Source: UBA3478 sp036782715 (GTDB lineage Bacteria; Bacteroidota; Bacteroidia; Flavobacteriales; Flavobacteriaceae). From it: a DNA stretch of 64,000 bases. A program made the translations under genes and the position numbers. The notes below the pieces were generated by a model, which was not told the origin of the DNA, made no database searches, and saw only the letters and a program-made list of their open reading frames with translations. The stretch lies in NCBI GenBank assembly GCA_036782715.1, contig DAIPYN010000002.1, forward strand, positions 1 to 64,000, written 5' to 3'. Below, in pieces: positions 34,072 through 41,215 of this stretch. Within the stretch, counting starts at the first letter, position 1. Each line of letters starts with the position of its first letter.

Positions 34072-35112
34072 CTAAATTTTGAATTGTTGAAGCAATCGCT
34101 CCATTAAAGTTGAGGTCGGATATTGATCAATTTCATCGATGGAGACCAGCGGTTGCTTCAGATTCTTAACTTCCACTCGGTAGACTCTTACCTCGAGATG
34201 TCGATGAGAAAGCTTATGCACTATTGGGTTTTCACTAAGCAAAGTCACCTTTGCGCTTTGCCCTAAGAATAACTCAATTTCATTCACAGTTAATTCGCTC
34301 GAATCATCCGATTCTATGAATGGAAACTCATACAATCCTGCCCAAATACCATGGTTAGGTCGTTTTACAAACCTTGTGTTTCGATTCTGATCAAGAAGCA
34401 TCAAATAGTGTAGATATCGCTTGACTACTTTTACTTTCGACAGTTTGACCGGTAAATCATCTATTTTATTAGTTGCTAATGCTACACATCGATCATTAAA
34501 TATACAGCTTGAACAATTCGGCTTTTTTGGAGTACACTCAGTCGCTCCAAATTCCATAATTGCCTGATTAAATAGATCGGGATCATCAGGATCAATCAAA
34601 GAGTCCGCCAATTCTTGAAATAACTTTTGACCACTCGACTTGTTAATAGGCTCGTCGATGCCAAAAACACGAGACAGTACCCTATAAACATTCCCATCCA
34701 CAACGGCCTTCTTTTCTTTAAAGGCGAAGGATGCTATCGCAGCCGCCGTGTAGGGGCCAATTCCCTTTAACTTTAAAAGTTCATCGTAGGTTTCTGGGAA
34801 ACGGCCCTCAAAATCCTTACAAATGATTTCTGCAGTTTTCTTCAGATTTCGAGCTCGTGAATAATACCCTAACCCCTGCCAAAGCTTTAAAACCTCTTCC
34901 TCATTGGCCGCGGCAAGATCTTGAACTGTGGGGTAAGCTGCATGAAACTTCTCATAATAAGGAAGTCCTTGCGCCACTCGAGTCTGTTGAAGAATCACCT
35001 CAGATAGCCAAATAAGGTATGGGTCACGCGTATCTCTCCACGGAAGGGATCGTTTACTGATTAAATACCACTTTATAAGTGGAGCTGAAAAATATCGGTT
35101 ATCTTCGCTCAT
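34072..35112 (-). CDS. mutY: A/G-specific adenine glycosylase
   Basis: MutY removes A mispaired with 8-oxoG. I choose the ATG at 35110-35112 (MSEDNRY, 346 aa); the frame to 35208 adds 32 residues without family likeness and runs through the HU promoter region. Visible: catalytic Glu38 (LSEVILQQTRV), helix-hairpin-helix KLKGIGPYTAAAIASFA, the 4Fe-4S loop C-x6-C-x2-C-x5-C (CTPKKPNCSSCIFNDRC), and a C-terminal NUDIX-like 8-oxoG recognition domain. First gene of mutY-ssb-gldE, divergent to HU. Confidence 0.95.
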   Translation of the reverse strand: MSEDNRYFSAPLIKWYLISKRSLPWRDTRDPYLIWLSEVILQQTRVAQGLPYYEKFHAAYPTVQDLAAANEEEVLKLWQGLGYYSRARNLKKTAEIICKDFEGRFPETYDELLKLKGIGPYTAAAIASFAFKEKKAVVDGNVYRVLSRVFGIDEPINKSSGQKLFQELADSLIDPDDPDLFNQAIMEFGATECTPKKPNCSSCIFNDRCVALATNKIDDLPVKLSKVKVVKRYLHYLMLLDQNRNTRFVKRPNHGIWAGLYEFPFIESDDSSELTVNEIELFLGQSAKVTLLSENPIVHKLSHRHLEVRVYRVEVKNLKQPLVSIDEIDQYPTSTLMERLLQQFKI

Positions 35113-35166
35113 CTGATATAGTAGCCTAAATTTTAGAGGCTTAAGGCTAAAAATGCATTTAATTCG

Positions 35167-35174
35167 TATATTTG
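35167..35174 (+). promoter_or_regulatory. Promoter -7 element for the HU gene
   Basis: TATATTTG is an exact TAnnTTTG match, 34 bases before the ATG at 35209. No clear -33 TTG is seen. Confidence 0.65.
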
Positions 35175-35208
35175 CAAGCCTTAAAAAATTATTAAAGATA
35201 ACCAGCAT

Positions 35209-35499
35209 ATGACGAAAGCAGACATCGTAAGCAAAATCTCTGACAAATTAGGAATCGAGAAAGGAGACGTACAAGCTACTGTAGAGTCTTTCATGGAAGA
35301 AGTGAAAGCGTCCCTAGAAGGTGGAGACAATGTTTACTTAAGAGGTTTTGGTAGCTTCATTATCAAAACAAGAGCTGAGAAAACAGGTCGTAACATTTCG
35401 AAGAACACAACCATTAAAATTCCTGCACACAACGTACCCGCATTCAAACCCGCAAAGGTTTTTGTAGAAGGCGTAAAGAACGGTGTAGAAGTAAAATAA
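35209..35499 (+). CDS. HU-family nucleoid protein
   Basis: A 96-residue DNA-bending protein of the HU/IHF family: MTKADIVSKISDKLG, the dimer-core LRGFGSFIIKTRAEKTGRN and the DNA-binding arm (NTTIKIPAHNVPAFKPAK). It should coat and bend chromosomal DNA as a dimer. A small ribosomal-type gene follows after 26 nt. Confidence 0.96.
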   Translation: MTKADIVSKISDKLGIEKGDVQATVESFMEEVKASLEGGDNVYLRGFGSFIIKTRAEKTGRNISKNTTIKIPAHNVPAFKPAKVFVEGVKNGVEVK

Positions 35500-35525
35500 G
35501 TATTAATCGATAAATCAACCGCATC

Positions 35526-35615
35526 ATGCCGAGTGGAAAGAAAAGAAAAAGACATAAGGTAGCGACTCACAAGCGTAAGAAGCGCAGAAGAGCTAATCGC
35601 CACAAGAAGAAATAA
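35526..35615 (+). CDS. 29-residue basic protein, AURKAIP1/COX24 (mS38/bS22-like) family
   Basis: An ATG at 35526 opens a 29-codon frame: MPSGKKRKRHKVATHKRKK, then RRRANRHKKK. Twenty of 29 residues are Lys, Arg or His. I recognise the conserved Bacteroidota small protein named for the AURKAIP1/COX24 domain; mitochondrial mS38 and mycobacterial bS22 of the small ribosomal subunit are relatives. It likely binds 16S rRNA near the decoding center (inference). Lies between HU and an intrinsic terminator. Confidence 0.85.
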   Translation: MPSGKKRKRHKVATHKRKKRRRANRHKKK

Positions 35616-35618
35616 GCA

Positions 35619-35649
35619 AGCTCGGGCTTTGTCCCGAGTTACTATTTTT
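35619..35649 (+). terminator. Intrinsic terminator after HU and the 29-aa gene
   Basis: CTCGGG (35621-35626) pairs with CCCGAG (35633-35638), extended by a G-T wobble and an A-T pair, followed by a T-rich stretch (ACTATTTTT). Confidence 0.7.
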
Positions 35650-35680
35650 CACCCCATACGTTCATTGACATTTTCGAATA

Positions 35681-35709
35681 CCGCTGACAAAACACATTGT
35701 GTTCTGCGG
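35681..35709 (+). promoter_or_regulatory. Inverted repeat upstream of the RNase G gene
   Basis: AACACA (35691-35696) pairs with TGTGTT (35698-35703), flanked by CCGC (35681-35684) and GCGG (35706-35709). It lies about 55 bases before the GTG start. It may be an operator or, if transcribed, a leader hairpin. Confidence 0.4.
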
Positions 35710-35764
35710 CACCATTATTAATTAGTGTACTAGTATCACTACTAGTGCAATAAATATCGTAACC

Positions 35765-37312
35765 GTGAATAAAGAATTAATCATTCGAACACAGAACAAC
35801 ACGGTCGATTTTGCCTTATTAAAAGACGGGAAATTAGTTGAATTACACCGAGAAGAAGGAGATAACAGCTTCTCTGTAGGAGATATATTTCTCGCGAAAG
35901 TACGCAAGCCGGTTACCGGTTTAAATGCTGCCTTTGTAAATGTGGGGTATCAAAAAGATGCCTTTTTACACTATCATGATCTGGGACCAAAAATTGGGTC
36001 TCTTATGAGCTTTACTAAGGGAGTGTTGAGCAAAAAAATTACGGATTTTAGTTTGACAAACTATCCGCTAGAAAAAGAAATAGATAAAGATGGCAGTATT
36101 AACGATGCGATTAAAGCTAACCAATCTATTCTGGTTCAAATAGTTAAAGAACCCATATCAACCAAAGGCCCTCGAATTAGTTCAGAACTCTCGCTGGCAG
36201 GTAGATATGTAGTTATGGTACCTTTCTCAGATAGAGTCTCAGTTTCACAGAAAATCGAGAGTAAAAAAGAGAAGGATCGTCTCAAGAGATTAGTAATGAG
36301 TATCAAACCTAAAGGTTTTGGTATCATTGTGAGAACCGTAGCCGAAGGTCAAAAAGTAGCTAGCTTAGACGCTGACATACAACGCCTGATCGGAAAATGG
36401 AATACTTTATGTGCTAATGTTGCGCAAGGAAACCATCCATCTAAAGTACTCACTGAAGTTAATCGCTCTTTAAGTTTTATAAGAGACGTCTTTAACGAAA
36501 GCTTTACGGGTATTCATGCCGACGACCCTGCTATGGTCGAAAGCATCAAAGATTACCTCACCGAAATATCACCCAAACACGAATCGATTGTAAAGCTTCA
36601 TAAAGGAGCCGTTCCAATCTATGAGAAATTTGGGATTGATAGACAAATTAAAACATCATTGGGAAAGACCGCTTCTATGTCAAAAGGGGCGTACCTAGTG
36701 ATCGAGCACACCGAAGCCATGCATGTTATCGATGTCAATAGTGGCAATCGATCAAACAAAGCAAATAATCAAGAAGACACTGCACTTGAAGTAAATCTCA
36801 TTGCTGCGACAGAAGTTGCCAGACAGCTACGCCTGCGTGATATGGGAGGAATTATCGTAGTTGACTTCATTGATATGGCTAAGAATGAGCATCGCAAACA
36901 GCTCTATGATCACCTGCGTGAAGAGATGAGCGATGATCGTGCAAAGCACAAAATTTTACCACCGACGAAGTTCGGTCTGATTCAAATCACGAGACAGCGT
37001 GTAAGACCAGAGGTAAATATAAAGACCCGCGAAAAAGATCCGAATGAAAATGGAACTGTTGAAGCTCCAATCGTTTTGATTGACAAAATGAATTATGAAA
37101 TCGAAAAGATTTTAAGCAAAAAAAATAATAAAGGAGGAGTCTACTTAAACGTTCACCCGTTTATCGCAGCTTACCTTACTAAAGGGCTTAATTCTATACG
37201 TTTTCGCTGGTTCTTAAAGCATAAGAAGTGGATACATATCATCCCTCGAGATGCCTACACCTACTTACACTACCGTTTCAAAAATAAACAAGGCAAAACG
37301 ATACGTTTATAA
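35765..37312 (+). CDS. rng: Ribonuclease E/G-type endoribonuclease
   Basis: A 515-residue RNase G-type enzyme starting at a GTG. An S1 domain (about 38-125) precedes the catalytic domain; the Mg2+-binding acids are Asp323 (VIDVNSGNR) and Asp367 (IVVDFIDM). It trims rRNA and cuts mRNA at single-stranded 5'-monophosphate RNA. After RQRVRPEVNIKTRE, where RNase E/G has the zinc-link CPxC, this protein has DPNENG, so no zinc-link cysteines. No long C-terminal scaffold is present. Ends at a strong terminator. Confidence 0.93.
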   Translation: MNKELIIRTQNNTVDFALLKDGKLVELHREEGDNSFSVGDIFLAKVRKPVTGLNAAFVNVGYQKDAFLHYHDLGPKIGSLMSFTKGVLSKKITDFSLTNYPLEKEIDKDGSINDAIKANQSILVQIVKEPISTKGPRISSELSLAGRYVVMVPFSDRVSVSQKIESKKEKDRLKRLVMSIKPKGFGIIVRTVAEGQKVASLDADIQRLIGKWNTLCANVAQGNHPSKVLTEVNRSLSFIRDVFNESFTGIHADDPAMVESIKDYLTEISPKHESIVKLHKGAVPIYEKFGIDRQIKTSLGKTASMSKGAYLVIEHTEAMHVIDVNSGNRSNKANNQEDTALEVNLIAATEVARQLRLRDMGGIIVVDFIDMAKNEHRKQLYDHLREEMSDDRAKHKILPPTKFGLIQITRQRVRPEVNIKTREKDPNENGTVEAPIVLIDKMNYEIEKILSKKNNKGGVYLNVHPFIAAYLTKGLNSIRFRWFLKHKKWIHIIPRDAYTYLHYRFKNKQGKTIRL

Positions 37313-37314
37313 AT

Positions 37315-37345
37315 AAAGCCCCCTCGATGAGGGGGCTTTTTTTTT
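37315..37345 (+). terminator. Strong intrinsic terminator after RNase G
   Basis: AAAGCCCCCTC (37315-37325) pairs perfectly with GAGGGGGCTTT (37329-37339), loop GAT, followed by T to 37345 (nine consecutive T in all). Confidence 0.95.
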
Positions 37346-37359
37346 GCAGTAAACCGAAG

Positions 37360-37367
37360 TACTTTTG
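37360..37367 (+). promoter_or_regulatory. Promoter -7 element for recX
   Basis: TACTTTTG fits TAnnTTTG and ends 4 bases before the GTG start of recX, so the transcript should be leaderless. Confidence 0.5.
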
Positions 37368-37371
37368 AGAA

Positions 37372-37848
37372 GTGTACTATAAACCCAAGACTACATCTTA
37401 CACCATTGACGAGGCGAAACAGCGCATTGAAAACTATTGTGCGTATCGCGAGCGCTGCCATAGCGAAGTAGTTTCAAAACTTGAATCTATGGGTATGATT
37501 CCCGAAGCCATCGAAAAGATGGTGGGTGATCTCATTCAGTCCAATTACCTTAACGAACAACGCTTCGCCATTCAATTCGCATTAGGAAAATTCAGAATCA
37601 AGCATTGGGGGAAAAGACGAATCGAAAGAGAGTTGAAATTCAAAGGGCTCAGTCCTTTCACCATAAAAAAAGCGATCCAGGCTCTAGAAAAGGAAGATTA
37701 CGAAGGCTGCTTTCACACCCTCTTTAATAAAAAATTAGATTCCTTCAGCGCTTTTGAAGGTCAAAAACTTAAAAGCAAACTCATTCGTTATTTTCAATAT
37801 CGAGGTTGGGAAAACGAACTCATCTTTAATCGAATAGAGCAGCTTTAG
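37372..37848 (+). CDS. recX: Regulatory protein RecX
   Basis: A 158-residue RecX-type helical repeat protein, which binds RecA filaments and modulates recombination. Clear segments are RERCHSEVVSKLESMG (about 24-39), YLNEQRFAIQFALGKF and GKRRIERELKFKGLSPFTIKKAI. The start is GTG 37372. No recA is in the window. Sits between the RNase G terminator and a GT39-like gene. Confidence 0.92.
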   Translation: MYYKPKTTSYTIDEAKQRIENYCAYRERCHSEVVSKLESMGMIPEAIEKMVGDLIQSNYLNEQRFAIQFALGKFRIKHWGKRRIERELKFKGLSPFTIKKAIQALEKEDYEGCFHTLFNKKLDSFSAFEGQKLKSKLIRYFQYRGWENELIFNRIEQL

Positions 37849-37883
37849 GCCCGATTCATTCTAAGGTAGTATCTTTTTTCATC

Positions 37884-39272
37884 ATGAGATTAATCAGATT
37901 TGCAGAACGACAGGTATTAGCCTCCTTAGTGAGTCTGAGTGTGCTGTTACGTTTTCCTTTTTTCTTTAGAGACTATATCGACAAGGATGAGAGCACCTTT
38001 ATTCTTATGGGGCAAGCCTGGGTTGACGGATTTCTACCTTACACATTACTTTGGGACTTAAAGCCTCCTCTAGTCTTTCTTTACTTTGCTAAAATCATAT
38101 ACTTATTTGGTAAATCACTTTTCGCTATCCGCTTTTTTGGAGCGGTAATCGTAGGGTTTAACGGATACCTCTTGTATCGAATCGCTCGAAAGCACACTGC
38201 ATCGCTTTACGCCTTAATCCTTGGTGTATTTACCATTTATTTTCAATCCCTTTTTGGGAGCGTTCAAGGAGTAATGAGTGAGCATCTCGGTCTTTTCCCA
38301 GTATTACTTGGCAGCTATCTCCTCGTTGAAAAACATAATTATCTCTGGGGCGCCCTTCTATTTAGTTTCGGCCTATACTTTAAACTAAACATTGCCTACG
38401 GAATGCTATTAGCATTTCCTTTTCTATTCGTACAGCGTCGTGATGAAATGAAACAGATGATCGCAGGGTGTATTCTAGGGGGCGTATTAGCCACGCTAAT
38501 CACGGGGATTTGGTTTATAGGTAATACTAGTCTTTTTCTAGAATCCGTATTCTACGCACCCTTGGCATATACCAAAGCAACAATTAGCCAACAATTAAAA
38601 ACCTTTTTATCACTGCTTCCTGCTTTTATTCTTCTTGCCTGGCTATTTAAAAGGTACCCCAAGCATCGATTTTACATCCTTTTTACCGCAGGAGTTTTAT
38701 TCAGTCTTATTCGCCTCGGTAAGGTAAACGGGCACTACCTTATTCAGGCATATCCTTTTATGATTTTACTCATAGGGATCCTTATATATGAGCTTAAACG
38801 AAAGCTATCCCCGCAAATTGTACTGATTCTATTAGTGCTCCTTCCCATCGAAACCTACAAGGAAACTTGGGACCTTATACAATATCATGAAAACACTGGG
38901 TATTGGTACAATGGAGAAGGTCATGAGATCGCCCGATTTCTGAAAGATCATGAATTAGATAAGAAAACTGCTTATTACACCGATTATCACATCGGATACT
39001 GGCTTACCAACAATCGCCCACTAACAAAGGTGGTAACTCATCCTAGTAATATAGAACGCCCTGAATTATTTCCCTTCATGCGGGTGAAAGATTCAACACC
39101 AGTAGCTGTATTAGAGGAATTAGTAACCAACCAGAAACCTGAAATCATTATCGCTAAATCGCGTAAAAATTTCAAGGATACAGTGCTAGAATCAATGCTT
39201 GCTAATGCCCTAAAACAAAACTACCAACAGATAAAATCTGTTGGTAGTGCATTTATTTATAAAAGAAAATAG
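37884..39272 (+). CDS. GT39/GT83-like membrane glycosyltransferase
   Basis: A 462-residue protein with roughly ten hydrophobic segments. The first periplasmic loop carries the GT-C acidic motif (DYIDKDESTF, Asp35-Glu36) and LWDLKPPLVFLYFAK follows, as in ArnT/PMT-like enzymes. It probably transfers a sugar from polyprenyl phosphate to an envelope acceptor. A perfect 12-bp hairpin is built into its last codons (39221-39247). Confidence 0.78.
   Translation: MRLIRFAERQVLASLVSLSVLLRFPFFFRDYIDKDESTFILMGQAWVDGFLPYTLLWDLKPPLVFLYFAKIIYLFGKSLFAIRFFGAVIVGFNGYLLYRIARKHTASLYALILGVFTIYFQSLFGSVQGVMSEHLGLFPVLLGSYLLVEKHNYLWGALLFSFGLYFKLNIAYGMLLAFPFLFVQRRDEMKQMIAGCILGGVLATLITGIWFIGNTSLFLESVFYAPLAYTKATISQQLKTFLSLLPAFILLAWLFKRYPKHRFYILFTAGVLFSLIRLGKVNGHYLIQAYPFMILLIGILIYELKRKLSPQIVLILLVLLPIETYKETWDLIQYHENTGYWYNGEGHEIARFLKDHELDKKTAYYTDYHIGYWLTNNRPLTKVVTHPSNIERPELFPFMRVKDSTPVAVLEELVTNQKPEIIIAKSRKNFKDTVLESMLANALKQNYQQIKSVGSAFIYKRK
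39211..39259. terminator. Terminator-shaped hairpin inside the GT39-like coding end, facing atpDC
   Basis: A perfect 12-bp stem (CTACCAACAGAT 39221-39232 and its complement 39236-39247, loop AAA) is followed on the minus strand by TTTTGTTTTA and on the plus strand by a looser T-rich stretch. It begins 30 nt after the atpC stop on the minus strand, so it should end the atpDC transcript, while coding for NYQQIKSVGS-region residues on the plus strand. Confidence 0.75.
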
Positions 39273-39276
39273 ATTC

Positions 39277-39558
39277 TTAGTCTACTAGTAGAACTAGATT
39301 GTTTTGCTTCATCTCTACAGTGCCGCTTTTAATAGCAAGAACAGTATCAGAGCCTTTAGTAGTAAAGAGGTGTGCAAAAGAAGAAGGAACTTCCTTTACA
39401 TCAAACCCTTTAAGACGAACTTCTCCTTCTTGTAATATAGATACAATTGGGGCGTGATTTTCAAGTAATTGAAAGGAACCATCAACTCCAGGTAGTGCAA
39501 CAGCTGTTGCTTCTCCTTGGTATAAAGTGGCCTCAGGTGAGATGATTTCTAGTTTCAT
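39277..39558 (-). CDS. atpC: ATP synthase F1 epsilon subunit, short form
   Basis: A 93-residue epsilon subunit: only the N-terminal beta-sandwich is present (MKLEIISPEATLYQGEA, then LPGVDGSFQLLENHAPIV). The C-terminal two-helix domain that inhibits ATP hydrolysis in E. coli epsilon (139 residues) is missing; the frame stops cleanly. It follows atpD after 6 nt. Confidence 0.95.
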   Translation of the reverse strand: MKLEIISPEATLYQGEATAVALPGVDGSFQLLENHAPIVSILQEGEVRLKGFDVKEVPSSFAHLFTTKGSDTVLAIKSGTVEMKQNNLVLLVD

Positions 39559-39564
39559 AAACTC

Positions 39565-41073
39565 TTAAGCTTCAGCAAGCATTTTCTCTCCTGCCTCGAT
39601 AGCCTCTTCAATAGATCCTTTAAGGTTGAAGGCAGCTTCAGGTAGGTGGTCTAGCTCACCGTCCATAATCATATTAAATCCTTTGATCGTTTCTTTGATA
39701 TCTACAAGTACTCCAGGAATACCCGTAAACTGCTCAGCTACGTGGAAAGGCTGAGATAAGAAACGCTGAACACGACGTGCTCTTGATACTGCAAGTTTGT
39801 CTTCTTCAGAAAGTTCTTCCATACCAAGAATCGCGATGATATCTTGAAGTTCTTTATAGCGCTGAAGAAGCTCCTTAACGCGTTGTGCACAGTTGTAGTG
39901 TTCGTCACCTAGAATATCAGCGGTAAGAATTCTTGAAGTAGAATCTAGCGGATCTACTGCAGGATAAATACCAAGCTCTGCAATCTTACGAGAAAGTACA
40001 GTCGTTGCATCAAGGTGAGCAAAGGTTGTAGCAGGCGCAGGGTCAGTAAGGTCATCCGCAGGTACATAAACTGCCTGAACCGAAGTAATCGAACCATTTT
40101 TAGTTGAAGTAATACGCTCCTGCATCGCACCCATCTCGGTGGCAAGGGTAGGTTGGTAACCTACTGCCGATGGCATACGACCAAGAAGTGCAGATACCTC
40201 AGAACCTGCCTGGGTAAATCTAAAAATGTTATCTACGAAGAAAAGTACGTCTTTACCTTGACCATCTCCAGCTCCATCTCTAAAGTATTCAGCTATTGTT
40301 AATCCTGAAAGAGCAACACGTGCACGTGCTCCAGGAGGTTCGTTCATCTGACCGAATACGAAGGTAGCCTTAGACTCCTTCATTGCATTTTTATCCACTT
40401 TAGAAAGATCCCATCCGCCTTTCTCCATTTCTTCCATAAAGGCTTCACCATACTTGATAATTCCTGACTCAAGCATTTCACGAAGTAGATCATTTCCTTC
40501 ACGAGTACGTTCTCCTACACCGGCGAATACCGATAAACCACCGTGACCCTTCGCGATATTGTTGATTAACTCCTGAATAAGTACCGTTTTACCAACACCA
40601 GCTCCACCGAAAAGACCAATCTTACCTCCTTTAGCATAAGGCTCGATTAGATCGATCACCTTGATACCGGTAAAAAGAACTTCTGTAGAAGTAGAAAGAT
40701 TTTCAAATGCAGGAGCTTCACGGTGAATTGGAAGACCTTTATCTCCAGTGCGCTCTAATTCAGTAAGACCATCAATAGGCGCTCCAATTACATTAAACAA
40801 ACGACCATAAACGTCGTCGCCGATTGGCATTTGAATAGGTGCTCCAGTAGCAACAGCCGATGTACCACGGCTAAGACCGTCTGTAGAGTCCATAGAAATT
40901 GTACGAACGGTGTTTTCACCTACATGCGATTGAACCTCTAAAACGAGTTCAGAACCATCAGGTTTTGAAACAGATAGAGAGTCGTAAATCTTAGGAAGAG
41001 CAACACCTGCTTCGAATTCTACATCAATTACAGGTCCTACAACTTGTGAAATTTTTCCAGTTACTTGAGACAT
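39565..41073 (-). CDS. atpD: ATP synthase F1 beta subunit
   Basis: The catalytic beta subunit of F1F0 ATP synthase, 502 residues, with Walker A GGAGVGKT (156-163), the Glu in GERTREGNDL, Walker B VLFFVDNIFRF and the C-terminal region with DELSEEDKL-like helix-turn (EELSEEDKLAVSRAR). Only beta and epsilon are encoded here; the remaining subunit genes are elsewhere, as is usual in Bacteroidota. Promoter at 41119-41126. Confidence 0.98.
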   Translation of the reverse strand: MSQVTGKISQVVGPVIDVEFEAGVALPKIYDSLSVSKPDGSELVLEVQSHVGENTVRTISMDSTDGLSRGTSAVATGAPIQMPIGDDVYGRLFNVIGAPIDGLTELERTGDKGLPIHREAPAFENLSTSTEVLFTGIKVIDLIEPYAKGGKIGLFGGAGVGKTVLIQELINNIAKGHGGLSVFAGVGERTREGNDLLREMLESGIIKYGEAFMEEMEKGGWDLSKVDKNAMKESKATFVFGQMNEPPGARARVALSGLTIAEYFRDGAGDGQGKDVLFFVDNIFRFTQAGSEVSALLGRMPSAVGYQPTLATEMGAMQERITSTKNGSITSVQAVYVPADDLTDPAPATTFAHLDATTVLSRKIAELGIYPAVDPLDSTSRILTADILGDEHYNCAQRVKELLQRYKELQDIIAILGMEELSEEDKLAVSRARRVQRFLSQPFHVAEQFTGIPGVLVDIKETIKGFNMIMDGELDHLPEAAFNLKGSIEEAIEAGEKMLAEA

Positions 41074-41118
41074 TACTAGAGCGTTATGTGGCTAAAAGCC
41101 TGTTACTTAATTTGAGCG

Positions 41119-41126
41119 CAAATATA
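41119..41126 (-). promoter_or_regulatory. Promoter -7 element for atpDC
   Basis: The minus strand reads TATATTTG, an exact match, 45 bases before the atpD ATG at 41073. Confidence 0.65.
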
Positions 41127-41152
41127 CAGAGATTAGAGGAAGTAAAAAACCT

Positions 41153-41189
41153 CTTATAAAAATAAAAGCGCCCCGGTATGGGGCGCTTT
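41153..41189 (-). terminator. Intrinsic terminator after the TonB receptor
   Basis: AAAGCGCCCC (41165-41174) and GGGGCGCTTT (41180-41189) form a perfect 10-bp stem; the minus strand continues with TTATTTTTAT. It ends the receptor transcript and separates it from atpD. Confidence 0.9.
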
Positions 41190-41215
41190 AAAAATTGATT
41201 ATGAGAAGGTTCTGA

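Noticed and set aside
35675..35680. E. coli-type -35 box TTGACA before RNase G
   Set aside because: No matching -10 box at proper spacing, and other genes here follow the Bacteroidota TAnnTTTG pattern.
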